In this document: piece by piece, positions 44,536-58,154 of the stretch
Position numbering within the stretch: the stretch's first letter is position 1
Layout: every line of letters begins with the position of its first letter
NCBI GenBank assembly: GCA_016808115.1
Contig: JAEQBH010000990.1
Location: forward strand, 434,001-498,000
Direction: 5' to 3'
Source of the DNA: Tetrastigma voinierianum
Taxonomy: Eukaryota; Streptophyta; Magnoliopsida; Vitales; Vitaceae
Length of the DNA: 64,000 nt
Translations under genes and position numbers: made by a program
The notes under the pieces: model-generated
Told to the model about the DNA's origin: nothing
Database searches by the model: none
What the model saw: the letters and a program-made list of their open reading frames with translations, nothing else

Positions 44536-47138
44536 TCACTCGCATTCTATGCTCTTCTATCCTTTAATCCTTTGGCCATCCTAAAAAGCATTATATGCAA
44601 TTTTTTATATCATTATATTTACTATTATCTTTTTCTCCCCAAATACAGCATCATCAAAATAAATAAATTCATAAAGTAAATCCGATTATTCTTATTCTTA
44701 AGAAATGTTTTATTTTTAAATGTAATAAACTACATCTAATAGCTAAAAACACAAAATCAAAATAGCTAAAAACTCACGAAGTCAATGATAAAAACACGTC
44801 ATCAGCAACAAAAATATGAAAATAGAGGAAAAATAAAGACAAATTCATATACGTAAGAAAAAAACCACTCTAATGGACAAAAAAAAATATATAGTTAAAA
44901 AGACGATAGAATAAGTGATTTCAAGTCAAAAGTTATCAAAAAATCATCCATCATTTATAAAGAACAAGGACATAAAAGAGAAAACAGATGAAGGGGCGAC
45001 GAGTAAACTTTTAAAATTTATATTTTACTCTTTAATATAAATATTTGTAATTTAAAATATTTATACTTTTAATTAATTTAATTGTATTTAACTTTCTTTA
45101 GCTTTTCATAGTAAAACTAATAGTGTTTTATGTGACTTTTGACACATCTAACTTACCACTAACATTTCTATAAAAAAAAAAAAAACTTACCACTTACATT
45201 TTTTTTTGAATGGAAACTGAATCTAGTTCTTTCCTTATGTCCGGTTCCTTCATAGTAGGCCAAGGTCAAAATTAGGGGCCTTATTTACATCAAAAGCGTC
45301 ATTTCTTCAGTCAGGTCATAATTTCGGGAGTCGGGTTAGCCCCGTCGAAACCAGACAATTGCCAGCTCTCAACCTGGTAGAAGCTGTCGTCGGACGACCG
45401 CTGACGAGATCGCGGGTAGGGCGGTCGAGCTGTTCGTCGGTTTATCGTTCTTTGGCCTAGCCCGGCCTTGAAATCTGAATTGATTGGGGCTGTCCATGGG
45501 TTTAGCTCAAACTATCGACTTTATTTATGTCACAGTCCAACATTTAATCATTGGGCCACCTCATTGGTTACACATCTACCGCTCTTTCTTAAAAATATTA
45601 TTTTTATTATTTTGGTATTATTTTTATCTTACATTTCTTAAACATAAGTGTCAACCGAAAAAGTTTAAAATAAAGTTTAATTTTGTCTTGATTTGATATT
45701 AAATGATTAGTTTTGTAAATTTGTTTATCTTTGATTTTAATTAAATTAATTGGATGACTTGGCATTGAATACATTGATAATGTGAAAAAGAAGGGTGATA
45801 AGATTAATATTTTCTAAATTATAGTAGAAGATTCCAAAGAAATAATTGGTTTTCATGTTCTTTGATAAATTTTGTCATATAACTAATGAATATTCATTCT
45901 ATTTAAAGATTTAAATTATTCTACATTAATCATTAGTCATTAAAACATGTGTCCACCCTTTCTAAAGCCTATTTTTTTCTTAAATAACTTAAAATTAAAA
46001 ATATTATCATATATCATAATATAAATATTTTCATTTTACTTGTTTTTTTTATTACAAACTATGGCATGTATATTAAATTAAAACCCTATAAGTTTAATTT
46101 TTTTTAAGATTAGTAATTTAATATTGGATGTAAATTATTTTTAATATTGTATTGAAAATTTTCATCAAGTAAAAAAGTGATAGATTTATTATTTTATATT
46201 TCTATTTAATGACTCAAATATTTTTTTTTTAATACAATATAATTTTAGTTAATTTTTTCTTGCATTGAATGATTTTTTTTGTTTGAATATTTCATACCAT
46301 TTTCATTATTACTTTTCATGTGTTAACCTTATGTGTACGTTGGCCTAAGTTGTCTATTTGAAAAATATTACACTAATGATTATTGTTAATACATGTTTTT
46401 TATTGTTTTTCAAAATTCAAATATAATTAAATCATGAGTGTTTTATCATTATTCTAGAAATTTCTCAGTACAGAGTTGAATTGATTTTAACTTTATTAAA
46501 AGGTTGCTTTCCCCAAATTCAGAGGAGATTGAGATTCAATTATATAATCATTATTTATTTATTTATTTATTCATAAAAAATAAATTAAATAAAATAAAAT
46601 TGAGGCTATAACATAGAAAAGTGCTTATCTTCCAATTATACATGTTGTACTTTTCACTATATTAGAATCATTTGTATTGATTTTTTTTATATGAGAATAG
46701 TCATGATGTCTCCTCCATGATATAATGTTTTCAAGATTCAACTTTTGGTTTTTTTTTTTTTTAATTTATTTAAATAAATTTTATAGTTTTAGAAAAAATA
46801 TAAGATAAAATTTATGTATGACTAGTAAAAATTTGTATCAAATACATTTGATGATATTTTGGTAAAGGGATTAAATTGCATGTTTTACATTTCACCCCCT
46901 CCCCCTCATATTTAAAACACTTAAATAAATAACACTATAATTTTAGAACAATAGTCATTAATGTTTGAAATTATTACGCTTTTTAATTGTCGAAGACATG
47001 ATATTCATATTTAGAACAATAATTATTAACGTTCGAGAAATCTCATTGTTGTATCGAAGTCAATTTCACTTGATTACACATTAATGGTCAAACAAGAGTA
47101 CCGTGATTTGATAAAAAACTTGTAATTAAGAGGTAGAA
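44536..47138. other. AT-rich spacer with one GC-rich patch
   Basis: No gene is supported. A patch at about 45290-45480 (GCCCCGTCGAAACCAGAC..., GACGAGATCGCGGGTAGGGC) is clearly GC-richer than the surroundings and shows no recognisable frame. The rest is AT-rich with poly-T runs (46213-46231, 46750-46764). Confidence 0.5.
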
Positions 47139-47960
47139 TGTAATGTTCCATATCGTCTGAAGATGGAAAGGTGAAAGTTTATATATGAAGGCATGAATTT
47201 GACGCTATCAAGGTTTTTTTTTTTTGAGGGTATAGGCCCAATAAATAAGCAAAATCGGGGCCAACTTGTAGAAAACCATGTGTATGCCTCCACTATAACA
47301 TTGAACCAAACAATATCGAGTAAAGAGTTTGATCATTACAAATGTTATCAAAGCTTGATCTATAGTCGGAAATGTACCAACAAGGACGTTGAGTCCTAAG
47401 GGGGTGGATTGTGATGTCCCATAACATCTAAAGACAGAAAGGTGAAAGTCCATATACGGAGGCTTAAACTCGACACTATCGAGACATTTTCTTAAGGGCG
47501 TAAGATAACTGTAGCTTCGAATCGGATAATATCAGGTGAAGAATTTGATCTATTTAATAATTTTATGAGGGCAAAACATATAGAAGTTTGAGGGGAAGAA
47601 ACGTACTTAAACCTTTTTTCTTTTTAATAAAGAAGCAAAATCGAGGCCGACTTGTGAGAAACCGTGTGTGTGCCATTATAGTCATGAATCGAACAATATC
47701 AAGTGAAGAGTTGGGTGATTACAAATGATATATCTATGATAAAAAATGTACTAACGAGGACATTGGGTCCAAAGGGATGGATTGTGATGTCCCACAACAC
47801 CCAGAGACGAAAAGGTTAAGATCCATATACGGAGGTTTAAACTCAACACTATCGAGACCTTTTATTAAGGACATAGAATCACTGTAGCCCCGAGTCAAAT
47901 AATATCAAGTGAATAGTTGAATCTATCTAGTAATTTTATGAGAAGTTTGAGGGGAAGATA
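47139..47960 (+). repeat. Three imperfect copies of a dispersed non-coding repeat
   Basis: TGTAATGTTCCATATCGTCT (47139), TGTGATGTCCCATAACATCT (47411) and TGTGATGTCCCACAACACCC (47786) each continue with AAGTCCATATACGGAGGCTT, CGACACTATCGAGAC and AATATCAAGTGAAGAGTT. Copies 1 and 3 also share GCAAAATCGGGGCCAACTTG and ACCATGTGTATGCC. The words TGATGTCCCACA and CAATATC occur in abundant short plant interspersed repeats, for example in cucurbits. Confidence 0.75.
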
Positions 47961-49718
47961 GAAACGTAGTTAAACCTAAAACCTTTTAAATCTCTCAAAA
48001 TATCTATGAAATTCTCAATCTTTAATTTAAGTAGCTTATTCTTCTATTGTCCAATCAGAAATAGCCATATGTCCAACACAATGCTTTGCTTTTGTTTTGT
48101 TTCTTTATAATTGGTTATTGCTAGATCACACATTTTTATCTTTTTGTCAGCCAATCACAGATGTCCATGACCCCAAAACCACCTTGATCTTCTTTTTTAT
48201 ACTTTCTACTTATTTATTTATATCCTCATCTTACCTTTTTGTATTTTTTATTAGGAACAAAAATTGTCTTTTCACTCGAAAAAATTATAAGCATTGTTCT
48301 AAGAATAATTATGAAAGTTTTTTTTTTTTTTTAATTTTATTTGTTTTGCATTACATCGTTATAATAATCTCTTATTAGGTTCAGCAAACTCATCTCATTT
48401 TTTTACTATTCGAGTCAAGTCAGGTGGAATGTATGATTATAAAAGTCCTAAATAATTAAAATTATATTTGCTAATAAATTATTAAGATAAATCAAGCATA
48501 TAAATACGATCAAATTGTGTTTCAAATCCCGTGATTTAACTAGTAAATAAATAATTAATGATTTCTTTGCATAATTTATTTGTAAATCTAATTAAATTAT
48601 ATTTTAATCATTTAAATTAACTTATCATACCTAACTCATGTGGTATAAAAAAGCAACAACATTTGCAGGGCAAATTGAGGATATTTCTTATATATAAGGA
48701 CACAATAATAAATAATATAAAAAGTAACTATTATAATTAAACTAAATAAAGTCTATCTAGGATTCGGAATTTATTATATTAAAGGAATAAAAAATCATGA
48801 TTAAAGTAAATGGATTGGAAATGAATCGCATAAATCAATTATAAGAAACATATTAAAATTAGGCTTTTACTGTATCAAGAAATTAATAACAAAATTTTAA
48901 GATATAACAAAATAATATAATTATAAAATAATTATAAAAGGGTAAAATGTATAATAAAAGAATTTCATGAATAAAATTTTTAAAAAATAGAGGTTTTGAT
49001 ATGCAAAGTAGTGAACTAAAATATCGATTGTGAAAAAAAAAACCAAACATACTAAAGAATTGGAATCCGATATTTTTTTTATTTTTAAAGGCTAATTTTT
49101 TTTTTATCAAGAATTGTGATATAATATTTTTGTAATATTATAATTTAAATTATTTTAATAACTGTATTGGTTTTTAGAAAACCAATATAAATATAAAATC
49201 CCAAAAAAAGTGTACAATCCCCACATAATAATAATAATAAAAAGGTCATAACCCCATAATCCCACAATATTTATTTATTTTATTAAATAAACAATTATTC
49301 CTCATTTGTATTTATGTTATATATAAAATTATAGTTGTAATAATATTGTAATATGAGGAAGAAATTTCCGAGGTTGTCGACTCTCAAAGCCGCCTTCACG
49401 CGCTCTAAAAGAGAGTGGTGGACACCAAAAAGCAAAGAAGATAACTTTAACGAAAAGACGGATAAGGATGCCGGCTCCACCTTCTTTTTTTTTGGAATTA
49501 TTTTATTTTAATTTCGAAAAAAAATAAAATTTGGAAAATATTTTTTATTTGAAAAGAAAGAAATTTATTGATTAGCAGAAACATTTCCCAACTTGAGAGT
49601 TGCTCAAAAATGAGGTGACAATCTTATTTATAGCACTCAAGGAGTGTTTGGCCAAACTATAAACGTATTTTCTTCCGATGATATGTGTCGAAATGAGTCT
49701 TGGTACAATAATTGATTT
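47961..49718. other. AT-rich spacer
   Basis: No gene is supported. A short higher-GC patch at 49352-49480 has an open plus-strand frame beginning MRKKFPRLSTLKAAFTRSK; no family is recognised (see findings). Confidence 0.45.
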
Positions 49719-49935
49719 TATTAAAAAATATAATTAAAGCTTTGTCAAATGTGAGATTAAATATACTTGAATTAAGAGGAGCGTTAGTATGCGATGATTA
49801 ATTCAGTATAAAGTCTACAATATAAATTCTTAAGATATGTAAATAAAAGCCGGGATGGCGTTTCTGCTACGATGTCTCGCTCCAGTTGAGCGCGATTTTT
49901 ATCTTTGAGGTGTCGTTTTAGCGGTTATGGGGATA
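49719..49935 (+). repeat. Dispersed repeat, copy B (partner at 7004-7220)
   Basis: Contains the same ordered blocks as copy A: ATTAAAAAATATAATTAAAGC, GGGATGGCGTTTCTGCTACG, TGTCGTTTTAGCGGTTATG. Confidence 0.6.
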
Positions 49936-50221
49936 TTTCAGCATAGTATCTTGAATTTAGGTGCTCTTAGCAATACAATTAATAAAAATACGAAATAAAA
50001 AATGTTAAATTTTTTATTAGATGACACAATATTTAGATTAATAGTAAAAATAATGAATCGGTTCTTAATGTTGTCTGATGACTCATCCAGTCGAAGTTTA
50101 TCTATACAAAGGCCAATCATTGATAAGCGCAGTATTTATCGTAACAAGTCTACGATAAAAAAAAAAAAAAAAAGAAGCAACAAATAGATGAGAAATGTAC
50201 CTGTATACAAACGTACCTTAT

Positions 50222-50272
50222 TTCATAATGACAAAATGAGACGTACCTTATTTCATAATGACAAAATGAGAA
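50222..50272 (+). repeat. 25-bp direct duplication
   Basis: ACGTACCTTATTTCATAATG followed by ACAAAATGAG occurs twice in direct succession. Confidence 0.9.
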
Positions 50273-50569
50273 AAACATTTTCAAGAATAATTAATGATTA
50301 ATCAATAAATTTCCTTTGGAAAAAAATGATATTAAAAGCGCGTTCAAAGAAATTGCCAAACACAAACACCAATAGAGACTTAATCCTACAAAGAAACAAA
50401 GGACTACACCCCTAAGCAATGACTCAAGCCATCACCTAAGTCTTCTTCAAGGAAAAGGACTTTCATACCATTAATAACTTCTCCCAAATGATACCATCAT
50501 AATGAATTCGAATTTGATTGGCTACTTCCTCTACAACTTTGCTTAATCGATAGCTATTTACTAATCATA

Positions 50570-50880
50570 AATAAGGGTTTAAACGAGTAAAACTACTTGT
50601 AAGATACTCGAATTCGACTTGGAGATATTGAGTAGCTTTTTGAGTAATGTGTTCAAGCATCATAGTACTTGACTCAGAATTGATTGCGAGTTTAATAAGG
50701 TTCTACTATTTTATTAATCAAGTTTGAGTATAATTATTAAATAAATTTGAACTTTGTCAAGTTGAGTTTGAGTAAACCGACTATTTTTCGAGTCGAGTTT
50801 TGAACATCTAAAAATACAAGCTGAAACTTCGAGTTTCGAGTTTTTTAATCGAATCGAGCTCGAGCCAATTACACCTCTAA
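50570..50880 (-). repeat. Dispersed CTCGA-rich repeat, copy 3
   Basis: AATCGAATCGAGCTCGAGCC and AATTACACCTCTAA at the right end, with ACTCGAATTCGACTTGG and TTTATTAATCAAGTTTGAGT inside, match the family at 6060 and 11980 on the opposite strand. The right end has the 'GAGCTCGAGCC...TACACC' form usual for an element terminus. Confidence 0.5.
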
Positions 50881-51047
50881 TCATTAACCACTAGTTGATT
50901 GTGTTTGTAAATATCCTCTCCCAAATAAGCTTCCAAACTAGGAAGGACACTCTTAAGACATTTTATACAAGCAACACACTCACCTGTCCTCCAACGAATT
51001 CTACAACCAGCTCCGGCCGGGACATGTTCTCTTCAAGCTGGCTCCGG

Positions 51048-52684
51048 TCATCTTTGCGAAACATTTACGAGCTTTGCACGTCGGGTTTTCTCGTCCACTT
51101 CAACTCGGAGGCCAAGTCCAGCCATTTCCGGCACGTCGACAGATCCTTGAAGCTCCAATTCAACTACCACCCGCTGGTTCTCCGCATTGCCTTCCAATAA
51201 ATTTCTCACACACCAAATGCCCCATTCCCTCAAAAATGGATTCTCTTCATCGGTTACACATTGTTGCAATAGCAGAAGTATCCCATTCCTCTCTCTGATT
51301 TCATCTTGTACATGCTTCCTTCTGTATGCACAGTTGCCAATGACAGCGACAACATCCCTCCGGAACCCTCTGTAAGGCGAGGAGGACTTGGATGAAGAAG
51401 AAGCCGGTCCGTCTTCGTTCTCACCTTGCTTGATGACTTTTCTGATTATTGCAGGAGGTTCAAGGTCGCGAAGCAGACGTAAAAGCAGTTCTAAGAGCCC
51501 TGATGATACAAACAAGTCGAAGGCATCCTCTGATCCATGCTGATGAGAGCTTCTCTGACCGGTCTGAGCACATATGTCTCTCAAAATGGTAAGTGAATAT
51601 TTAAGAACATTAATAGCATTGGATCCTGAAGAAAATCCAGATTTGCATCCAGAGACAGAATCGATAACCCCAGTAGATTTCTGCAATATTCCAAGAACAC
51701 AGGATGCAACATCACTGGAAACAGTTATCTCATTGATTTGCTCATTTAAGATCTCTGACAGGATATCCATAAGAAATGCTTGTTCTGATGCAAAAAGATC
51801 ATCTCTAAATTCAGCATTTTCATAACTTCCAGAAGTACCATCAGGACATGATTTAGAGAACAACAAAGGAAAATGGGATTCATCAAAACAGATCCTGGAA
51901 AGAAGCAGCTTCAGCCAATCTTCTCCGAAACCAACTGGCAACACTCACAAGGGGGTTGAAACATTCAGTGACTATTGAAATTTTGGGTACCAATATGAAA
52001 AATAGCCAGAAATAATCACAAGCAAAAAATAACTCCAGGATTACCTGTTGATGCAGTTCGTACAATTTCTGCCAGAATTGGCAATCCTTTATCGCCGCAG
52101 ATCTCTGTAATGAATTCATGGCTTTGATCAGAACAAGTATATATAACCATACACAATGGATCACAAGTTTCCCGTTTCCGGACTCTTGCAATCTCAAGAA
52201 ACCTGGCTGGAAAAAACTGATGCCAAATAGCACATTGATGTGCTTCTCCAGCCAATGAAACATTTCCCAAAAGCTGCAACCCCATGCGGATGACTCCATA
52301 ATCAGAATCAGAATCAGAATCAAGCACTACAGAGCTGAAAATAGTTGAAACCACTCCGACTCCATTCTGTTCAATAAACGAGTTCTGATTTGCCATTTCT
52401 CCTGCACATAGGTTTCTGAGCAGCTTTAAAGACAGCAACAGAATCTCGCGACCCAAAGGATAAGAGAGGGATTGACAGAGCTGAAGAACAACGGAGAGGA
52501 TATTCTTGGAACCAAGGTCCAGACGACCACTAGGGGTTCTTGAAGCTTCTATAAGAAATTCTAGTGTCTCATTCAGGGTGGATGAGCTTGAAACAGAGAA
52601 TAATGGCTGAAGGATATTTTCTGGTAGAGATCTTAAAAATTTAGATCCTCCATTACTTAAAATAAGGGTACTGACAAAGTGCAT
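51048..52684 (-). CDS. ATXN10: Ataxin-10 homologue, 508 aa, armadillo-like fold
   Basis: Minus strand, two coding exons: 52684-52045 and 51934-51048 (640 + 887 nt). Joining at ACAG|GTAATC and TTGCCAG|TTGG gives an unbroken frame across VRTAST-VGFGEDWLKLLLSR. The C-terminal ~100 residues are the ataxin-10 domain: FRRDVVAVIGNCAYRRKHVQ, DEIRERNGILLLLQQCVTDE, ENPFLREWGIWCVRNLLEGN. The rest is leucine-rich helical repeats (LLLSLKLLRNLCAGE, MGLQLLGNVSLAGE). Animal ataxin-10 has roles in neuronal survival and cytokinesis; the role in plants is poorly defined, and length is typical of plant homologues. ATG at 52684 is the first in the frame after an upstream stop and follows a long 5' UTR, but a start in an unrecognised upstream exon is possible. 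Confidence 0.92.
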
Positions 52685-55600
52685 AAACTAAAAGCTCCAA
52701 CAAGATAATGTTTTATTAGATACTTGGCTTTCAATCACTCCCAGTATTAAAATTATGGTGACAACCACTGAGCCTTTCGTTGTGGTTGATCCTGCACAAA
52801 AACAAAGACAATTATTAGAAAACAATGCCAAAAGGACCTGAGACACAAAGAGGCAGTTTACCTGTCTAAGCCTGCCTCATTTCTTGAAAATCTTAGTTAA
52901 TCCAAAATTCATCCAAATTCAGTCAATTTCTTCAATGATGAATAAGATGTTAGATTGCACAATATGCATTGTAGGCGCCTAAATTTTACAAGTTTTAAGC
53001 TTTTAAAAAAATTGGTTGTTTAACATTGTATCAAACCCAAGTTTGAAGGGAGGTTATGTGGTTAAATCACACTACATGATAATTTCCTTGATTTATTAAG
53101 CCTACAAATGAGGCTATTTTATTTCCCTAATCCTTCGAACGATACAATTTCTTAAGACTGTATTGTTGGATAAAATATTGGTTATCATCCAGAGAAAGAG
53201 CTGGGTTTTGTGTTCCCCAATGAGTACTGGTAAAAATTTTGTTATTCAAAATTTAATTACTTTTTTCGCATTTCCAACATATCCAAACTAAAGCTATTTT
53301 TATTATTAAAAATCAAAACCTAAATAACAAAGATCATATATCAAATGAAAATATCAGGCTCGGCTCAATTCCAAACTAGCAATAGTTTGATGATTGTTCA
53401 TAGAGCAAAACCTACAAGTCAAAACATCCAACAATGAGTTTTCCGAAACAACAAACCTTCCGTTTGGCTACCAAGAGAATGAAAAAGAATAAAAGAAAAT
53501 CATATTTTGATCCGGTACTATCTCTCTTATTTTATTTTCTACCAAAAATCTATATTAAACAAAACAATTAAAAACCTCATATCAACTAAGCCAAAGTGAT
53601 TTGTACAACCTCAGGATGATACCAAATTGATATAGGACAATCCTATAATTTTTTTTTTCTTTTTTTGATCAGAATGTAGGACAATCCTATAATGATTGTT
53701 TAAACTCAAAATAGATAAAAGAAACGATAAAGAAAAGATGAAAACCTCAAAGTTTCATTTAGACATTTATAAGACTTATAAGTTACAATAAAAAAAAGTA
53801 TTACATTATTAATATCAATCAAGTTATTCATTTGATTTACATTGATTAGCATTATTTATAGGCTTCAAGAAATCCAAAGTCTACTATAATTTGTTAACCT
53901 ATTAATTATTATGACTCTAATTCTAATTATCTTATAATCTAATAGGCTAATCCCAATTTTATTCCAACAAGAACTGTTGAAGATAGCGTTGAAGAAATTA
54001 CAGCTACAACCCATTTTCCTACTTCACCCAAGGTGCCTTCCAAATCAGAGATTCTCTTAGGCTCCACTTCAGTTGTAACTAACAGTCCTCTAACTAACCT
54101 CTCCAATTGTAACGACAGTCACGTGAACTCTAACTTCCCATCTGAACTAACTTGCAACTTGATGCCTCTAGAACATTCTACCAATTGTATAAATACAGGT
54201 TGTTGATCAATAGAAAAAGGCGGTGAGTTCTCTGGAAATTTCCTCTGTTCAGAGATAGTCCAGTATCTTCTCTGTTTAGATATGGCTTTTCTAAGTTTCA
54301 GCAAGTACTAATCCTAATTTTATTCTAATTAACACTAATTCTAGTTTCATTCAAACAAATCTCAATCATAATTTCATTCCAAGTTGTAATTATCCACCTC
54401 TAATTGCAACCATTACAAGTTCTCTTGATGCATATTTTAGTCATCCCAAAGAGGGGGAAATGGAATCTGCGGAGCATTCATAAATACTCCAAATAAAAGG
54501 CATGCAAAGGTGTTTACAACTTCCACCACCAGGATATAGAGCACCCTGGCACAACCCCCACACCACCCACAATATTGAGTGGCTAGCTAAGGCTTCTCCT
54601 ATACAGAATTAGTTGCATCACATATGAAAATTAATGGTATACCTCTTCAATGAATAGCTCATAATACTAAATCTCTTTGACTGCCACCCTATGTAATTTA
54701 TTTTATGAGCACTCCCCAAATCAAAAGAATGACTTCTCTGGATCACCATTCATTCATGATTTTTTGAGTAGCTATTTGAAACAAAAATCTAATCTCAAAA
54801 CTTCAAACTGGGAATTCTTAAAACATTCAAAACAGGATTTAGGCAGACTAGGATGGAAACAAGCAACATATATCTCTTCGAAGTCTCCTTCCTACATTTC
54901 CAAGTATAAAAGATCTAGACCCATTTGTGCAATCATCTGTACCTTGATTATTGCACTCATCTATTACAGTGATTTGCTACCTTGATCAGCAAACCAAGAG
55001 CTACACTTAGATCTTCAATATTTTTCTTCACAAACTCTATTATTCTCACCTCAAATGATTCCCTCCAAAGACCTATGCATCCAAATCAAATAGAGAGGTT
55101 TTGAATCCCAAATTTATTAAGAGTAGGACCTCAACAACTAGTCCAATTGATTCACAACATAAAGATAAATAAATCATCTTGACATTTAAAGACATCTTTC
55201 TGAATTTCCATAGCCACTTCCATTGCACTCATCACTCTTTTGAAGATCCAAATAGAATCAAGAAAGTGCGCAATCCCTCCCAGATCACTATATCCATTTA
55301 GTTTATCAGACTACAAACCTTTTAAATAAATGCCAACAAAGTAACTTTCCACATATATTGATATGCATACATATTTTAATATAGACATACATACGCGCAT
55401 ATATACATTTATATGAAATAGCCACACACCCATACAACATCCTTAAGTGATGCACAAAGCACAGTTCAATTTTTTGAAAAAAAACTACTAAAAATAATTA
55501 CATTACTTAGGTCTAAACAAAGGCCAAGTATAAAGAAACGAAAGCAGTGCATTTGAACAGATTTTCCATAAATTCCTACCAATCATCTTGAAAATGGCAG

Positions 55601-56880
55601 TTCCACCAACGGTATTCTAATGGTAAATTCAAATCAAGACAGACGTAGTAGTCCTATATCAAAAATGTAACATTAAGTTTCTACTAAATGGAAAAAATCA
55701 CCTTAATTTTTGGTTCCTTTTCTACAGATCCAGTGGCATAATTCCTTGAGAACTGTATCAATAACATGGATAAAAATTAGACAGGACAAACAAATGAAGC
55801 TATTAAACAGAAAAGTAAAATTGTTGTCTAAAGTAACCAATCACTAAGATTTTTAAATAACATTGCATGAAATAGTCACAAACTCTATACAATGTGTATG
55901 CTTCTGTGTGCTCTTTTGCTATGCTCTTTTAATGCCTATCAAAAATCAAAACAACCACAAATGGGGATGATGTTTTTAAGAAAAAAATTCAAATGACATA
56001 TCAGAACAACACATTCCACTCCAACTAGTACCACATACTAGTTGGAATAAATGACGTAACCGCACAACCTCTGAATAATGTGCCAAATAACATAACATGT
56101 TTAGTAATCAAAACGTTGAGGATAGGTTATTTATGTTTGGGTATTTTCTCCTGTTAGGACACAATTTTAGAAATAGAATCTTCTCCGATGATGGTTTTCA
56201 AAATGTACCTGCAAATACACTTCCAGAATCATTGGTTCCAATTAAAGGAAAAATCAATTAAAAATCAAAAAACCTCCTTTTCGCCTCTTTCAAGTGGAGC
56301 TTTCATTTCCTTCACCCCAACATTTTGAGATTTAAAATTCTATTTTCTTCTGCGCCACAAAGTTTTTCTCAGATAAAAACAAAATACAGAAAGGAAAATT
56401 CTCCGAAAAATACAGCTAATGCTCGTTGCAACTGAACAAGATCGGCAGCATAACAAAACCTAAAAACAATTTTCAAATTCAATTTATCATTACAACATAG
56501 GGCCCCAAAAGAAAAGGAAAAATTACACAAAAATTATCTACAGCTCAGGCAAACAAAAAAGCCAAACCCAAAAATAAAACAAGAAATCTTTCAAACAAAA
56601 ATTCAACCAAAAACGAAACAACATTTTCCAGCAACCAAATGCGGATCCCAGTTTCCTGAAAAACACCTCAGAACCGAATCTAATTTCAGGAAAATTGGAT
56701 CACAAAACAATAAAATGAAAACGTGATTTTAATCTTTCTAGGTTCTCTATGAGTACACTCAGGAACTGACAGGGCAAAGGATGGATCGTTGAACACCCCG
56801 ATCCATGAACTGAGATCAAATCAGTTCAGAAACTGGAGAAGAGGGAGACCAGAGATCTGATGCGCCCCGCACAACGCCAT
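52685..56880 (-). other. Leader intron(s) and 5' UTR of the ataxin-10 gene
   Basis: A clear minus-strand acceptor (TTTTTGTGCAG) ends at about 52794, ~110 bp before the ATG, so the 5' UTR is split. GC-richer sequence at 56740-56880 is the best candidate for the first exon, which would make the leader intron ~4 kb. No other conserved exon is seen. Within it, 53975-54303 may be a solo LTR. Confidence 0.45.
53975..54303 (+). mobile_element. Possible solo LTR, ~330 bp
   Basis: Starts TGTTGAAG and ends TTTCAGCA, with a TATA box (TATAAATA, 54188-54195) two-thirds along and a CT-rich end, the layout of short copia LTRs. The flanks AAGAAC and AGTACT do not match perfectly, so no target-site duplication is claimed. 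Confidence 0.35.
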
Positions 56881-57481
56881 TTTCAAACCCTAACTTTTGT
56901 TTATGCTCTGCTCTCTGCTTTGTCTTCTCAGAACAATAAAAGTGGGTTTACCATCTGGAATCCTGAAAGAACGCAAAGGCTATCTTTGGGCCCATTTGCA
57001 GGCCCATCCACATTTCCTTTCTGTTCCCCATATTTATTTACTGGAGTAGTCCAGTTGTGCCATCTCAAGGCCCAAAAATAAATAATAGCAGTGATATTTA
57101 CTTTCTTTAAAAAAATATATATATACAACGCTGAATGCAATTTACTTTCAGAATTTCCCCTTTAACTTTTTCTTCTCACTTATTTTATTTTTCTTTTAAT
57201 TTTTTAAACTAAATGGAAAACAACTAAAATATTTTATTTTTTTGCAAAATATCAAAAATATCTTTTGGAAATAAAAAAATACAATTTCAACACTAATCTC
57301 ACCCTTTTAATATCTAATAAGTAATAAGAAATTTTAATAATAGGAAAATAAGCAACAATACTTAATCATATTGGTTAATATTTAAATTCTTAAATTAAAG
57401 AAAAATTTGAATTAAGACCTTTTATGAAAACTAAATTTGGAAAATTTAACCCTTCATAATTATAATTATTTTAGAAAATTT

Positions 57482-57483
<2 letters not shown>

Positions 57484-57569
<86 letters not shown>
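57484..57569. repeat. (TA)n microsatellite, ~86 bp
   Basis: Uninterrupted TA dinucleotides read directly. Confidence 0.98.
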
Positions 57570-57571
<2 letters not shown>

Positions 57572-58069
57572 AAGGCATTTTGTTCGCAACAAGTCATTAC
57601 TCAGAAAAAGATAAAGGGTTAAATTTAGTAAATTTTGACTTATTTGAACTCTTTTATCCAAATATGCCTAAATTAAACTGTACTAATACTTCAAGGTGTT
57701 TGTTTTTTTGGCTTTATTTCTAGCCTTTTATTACTTTCAAGATTTAGACGGTTTATTTTTTCATTTTTGCATAGCTTAATTTTGAATTTTTCTTAAAAAA
57801 AATTATGAATAGAAAAAGTCAAAAAAAAAAAAATTATACTTTATAATATGTACAAAATATTTTAGAATCTCTTAAAATCCATATAGAACATTTCAAAATA
57901 TTTTAAATTTTATTTTCATCAATCTATTATTTTTTAAATTGTTAATTTTATCTATTCTACTTTAGTTATATAAATAAATAAACAAAATAATTATTTTTGT
58001 AAGAAAGATAATAATAAATTATCTATGAAAATAATTTTATCATTATAAATTTTTGTAAATATGTTAATA

Positions 58070-58073
<4 letters not shown>

Positions 58074-58151
<78 letters not shown>
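58074..58151. repeat. (TA)n microsatellite, ~78 bp
   Basis: Uninterrupted TA dinucleotides read directly. Confidence 0.98.

Positions 58152-58154
<3 letters not shown>

Noticed and set aside
51574..51825. Plus-strand frame opposite the ataxin-10 exon
   Set aside because: Shadow of the minus-strand coding sequence.
57437..57661. Frames with long Tyr-Ile runs on both strands
   Set aside because: Translation of the TA microsatellite.
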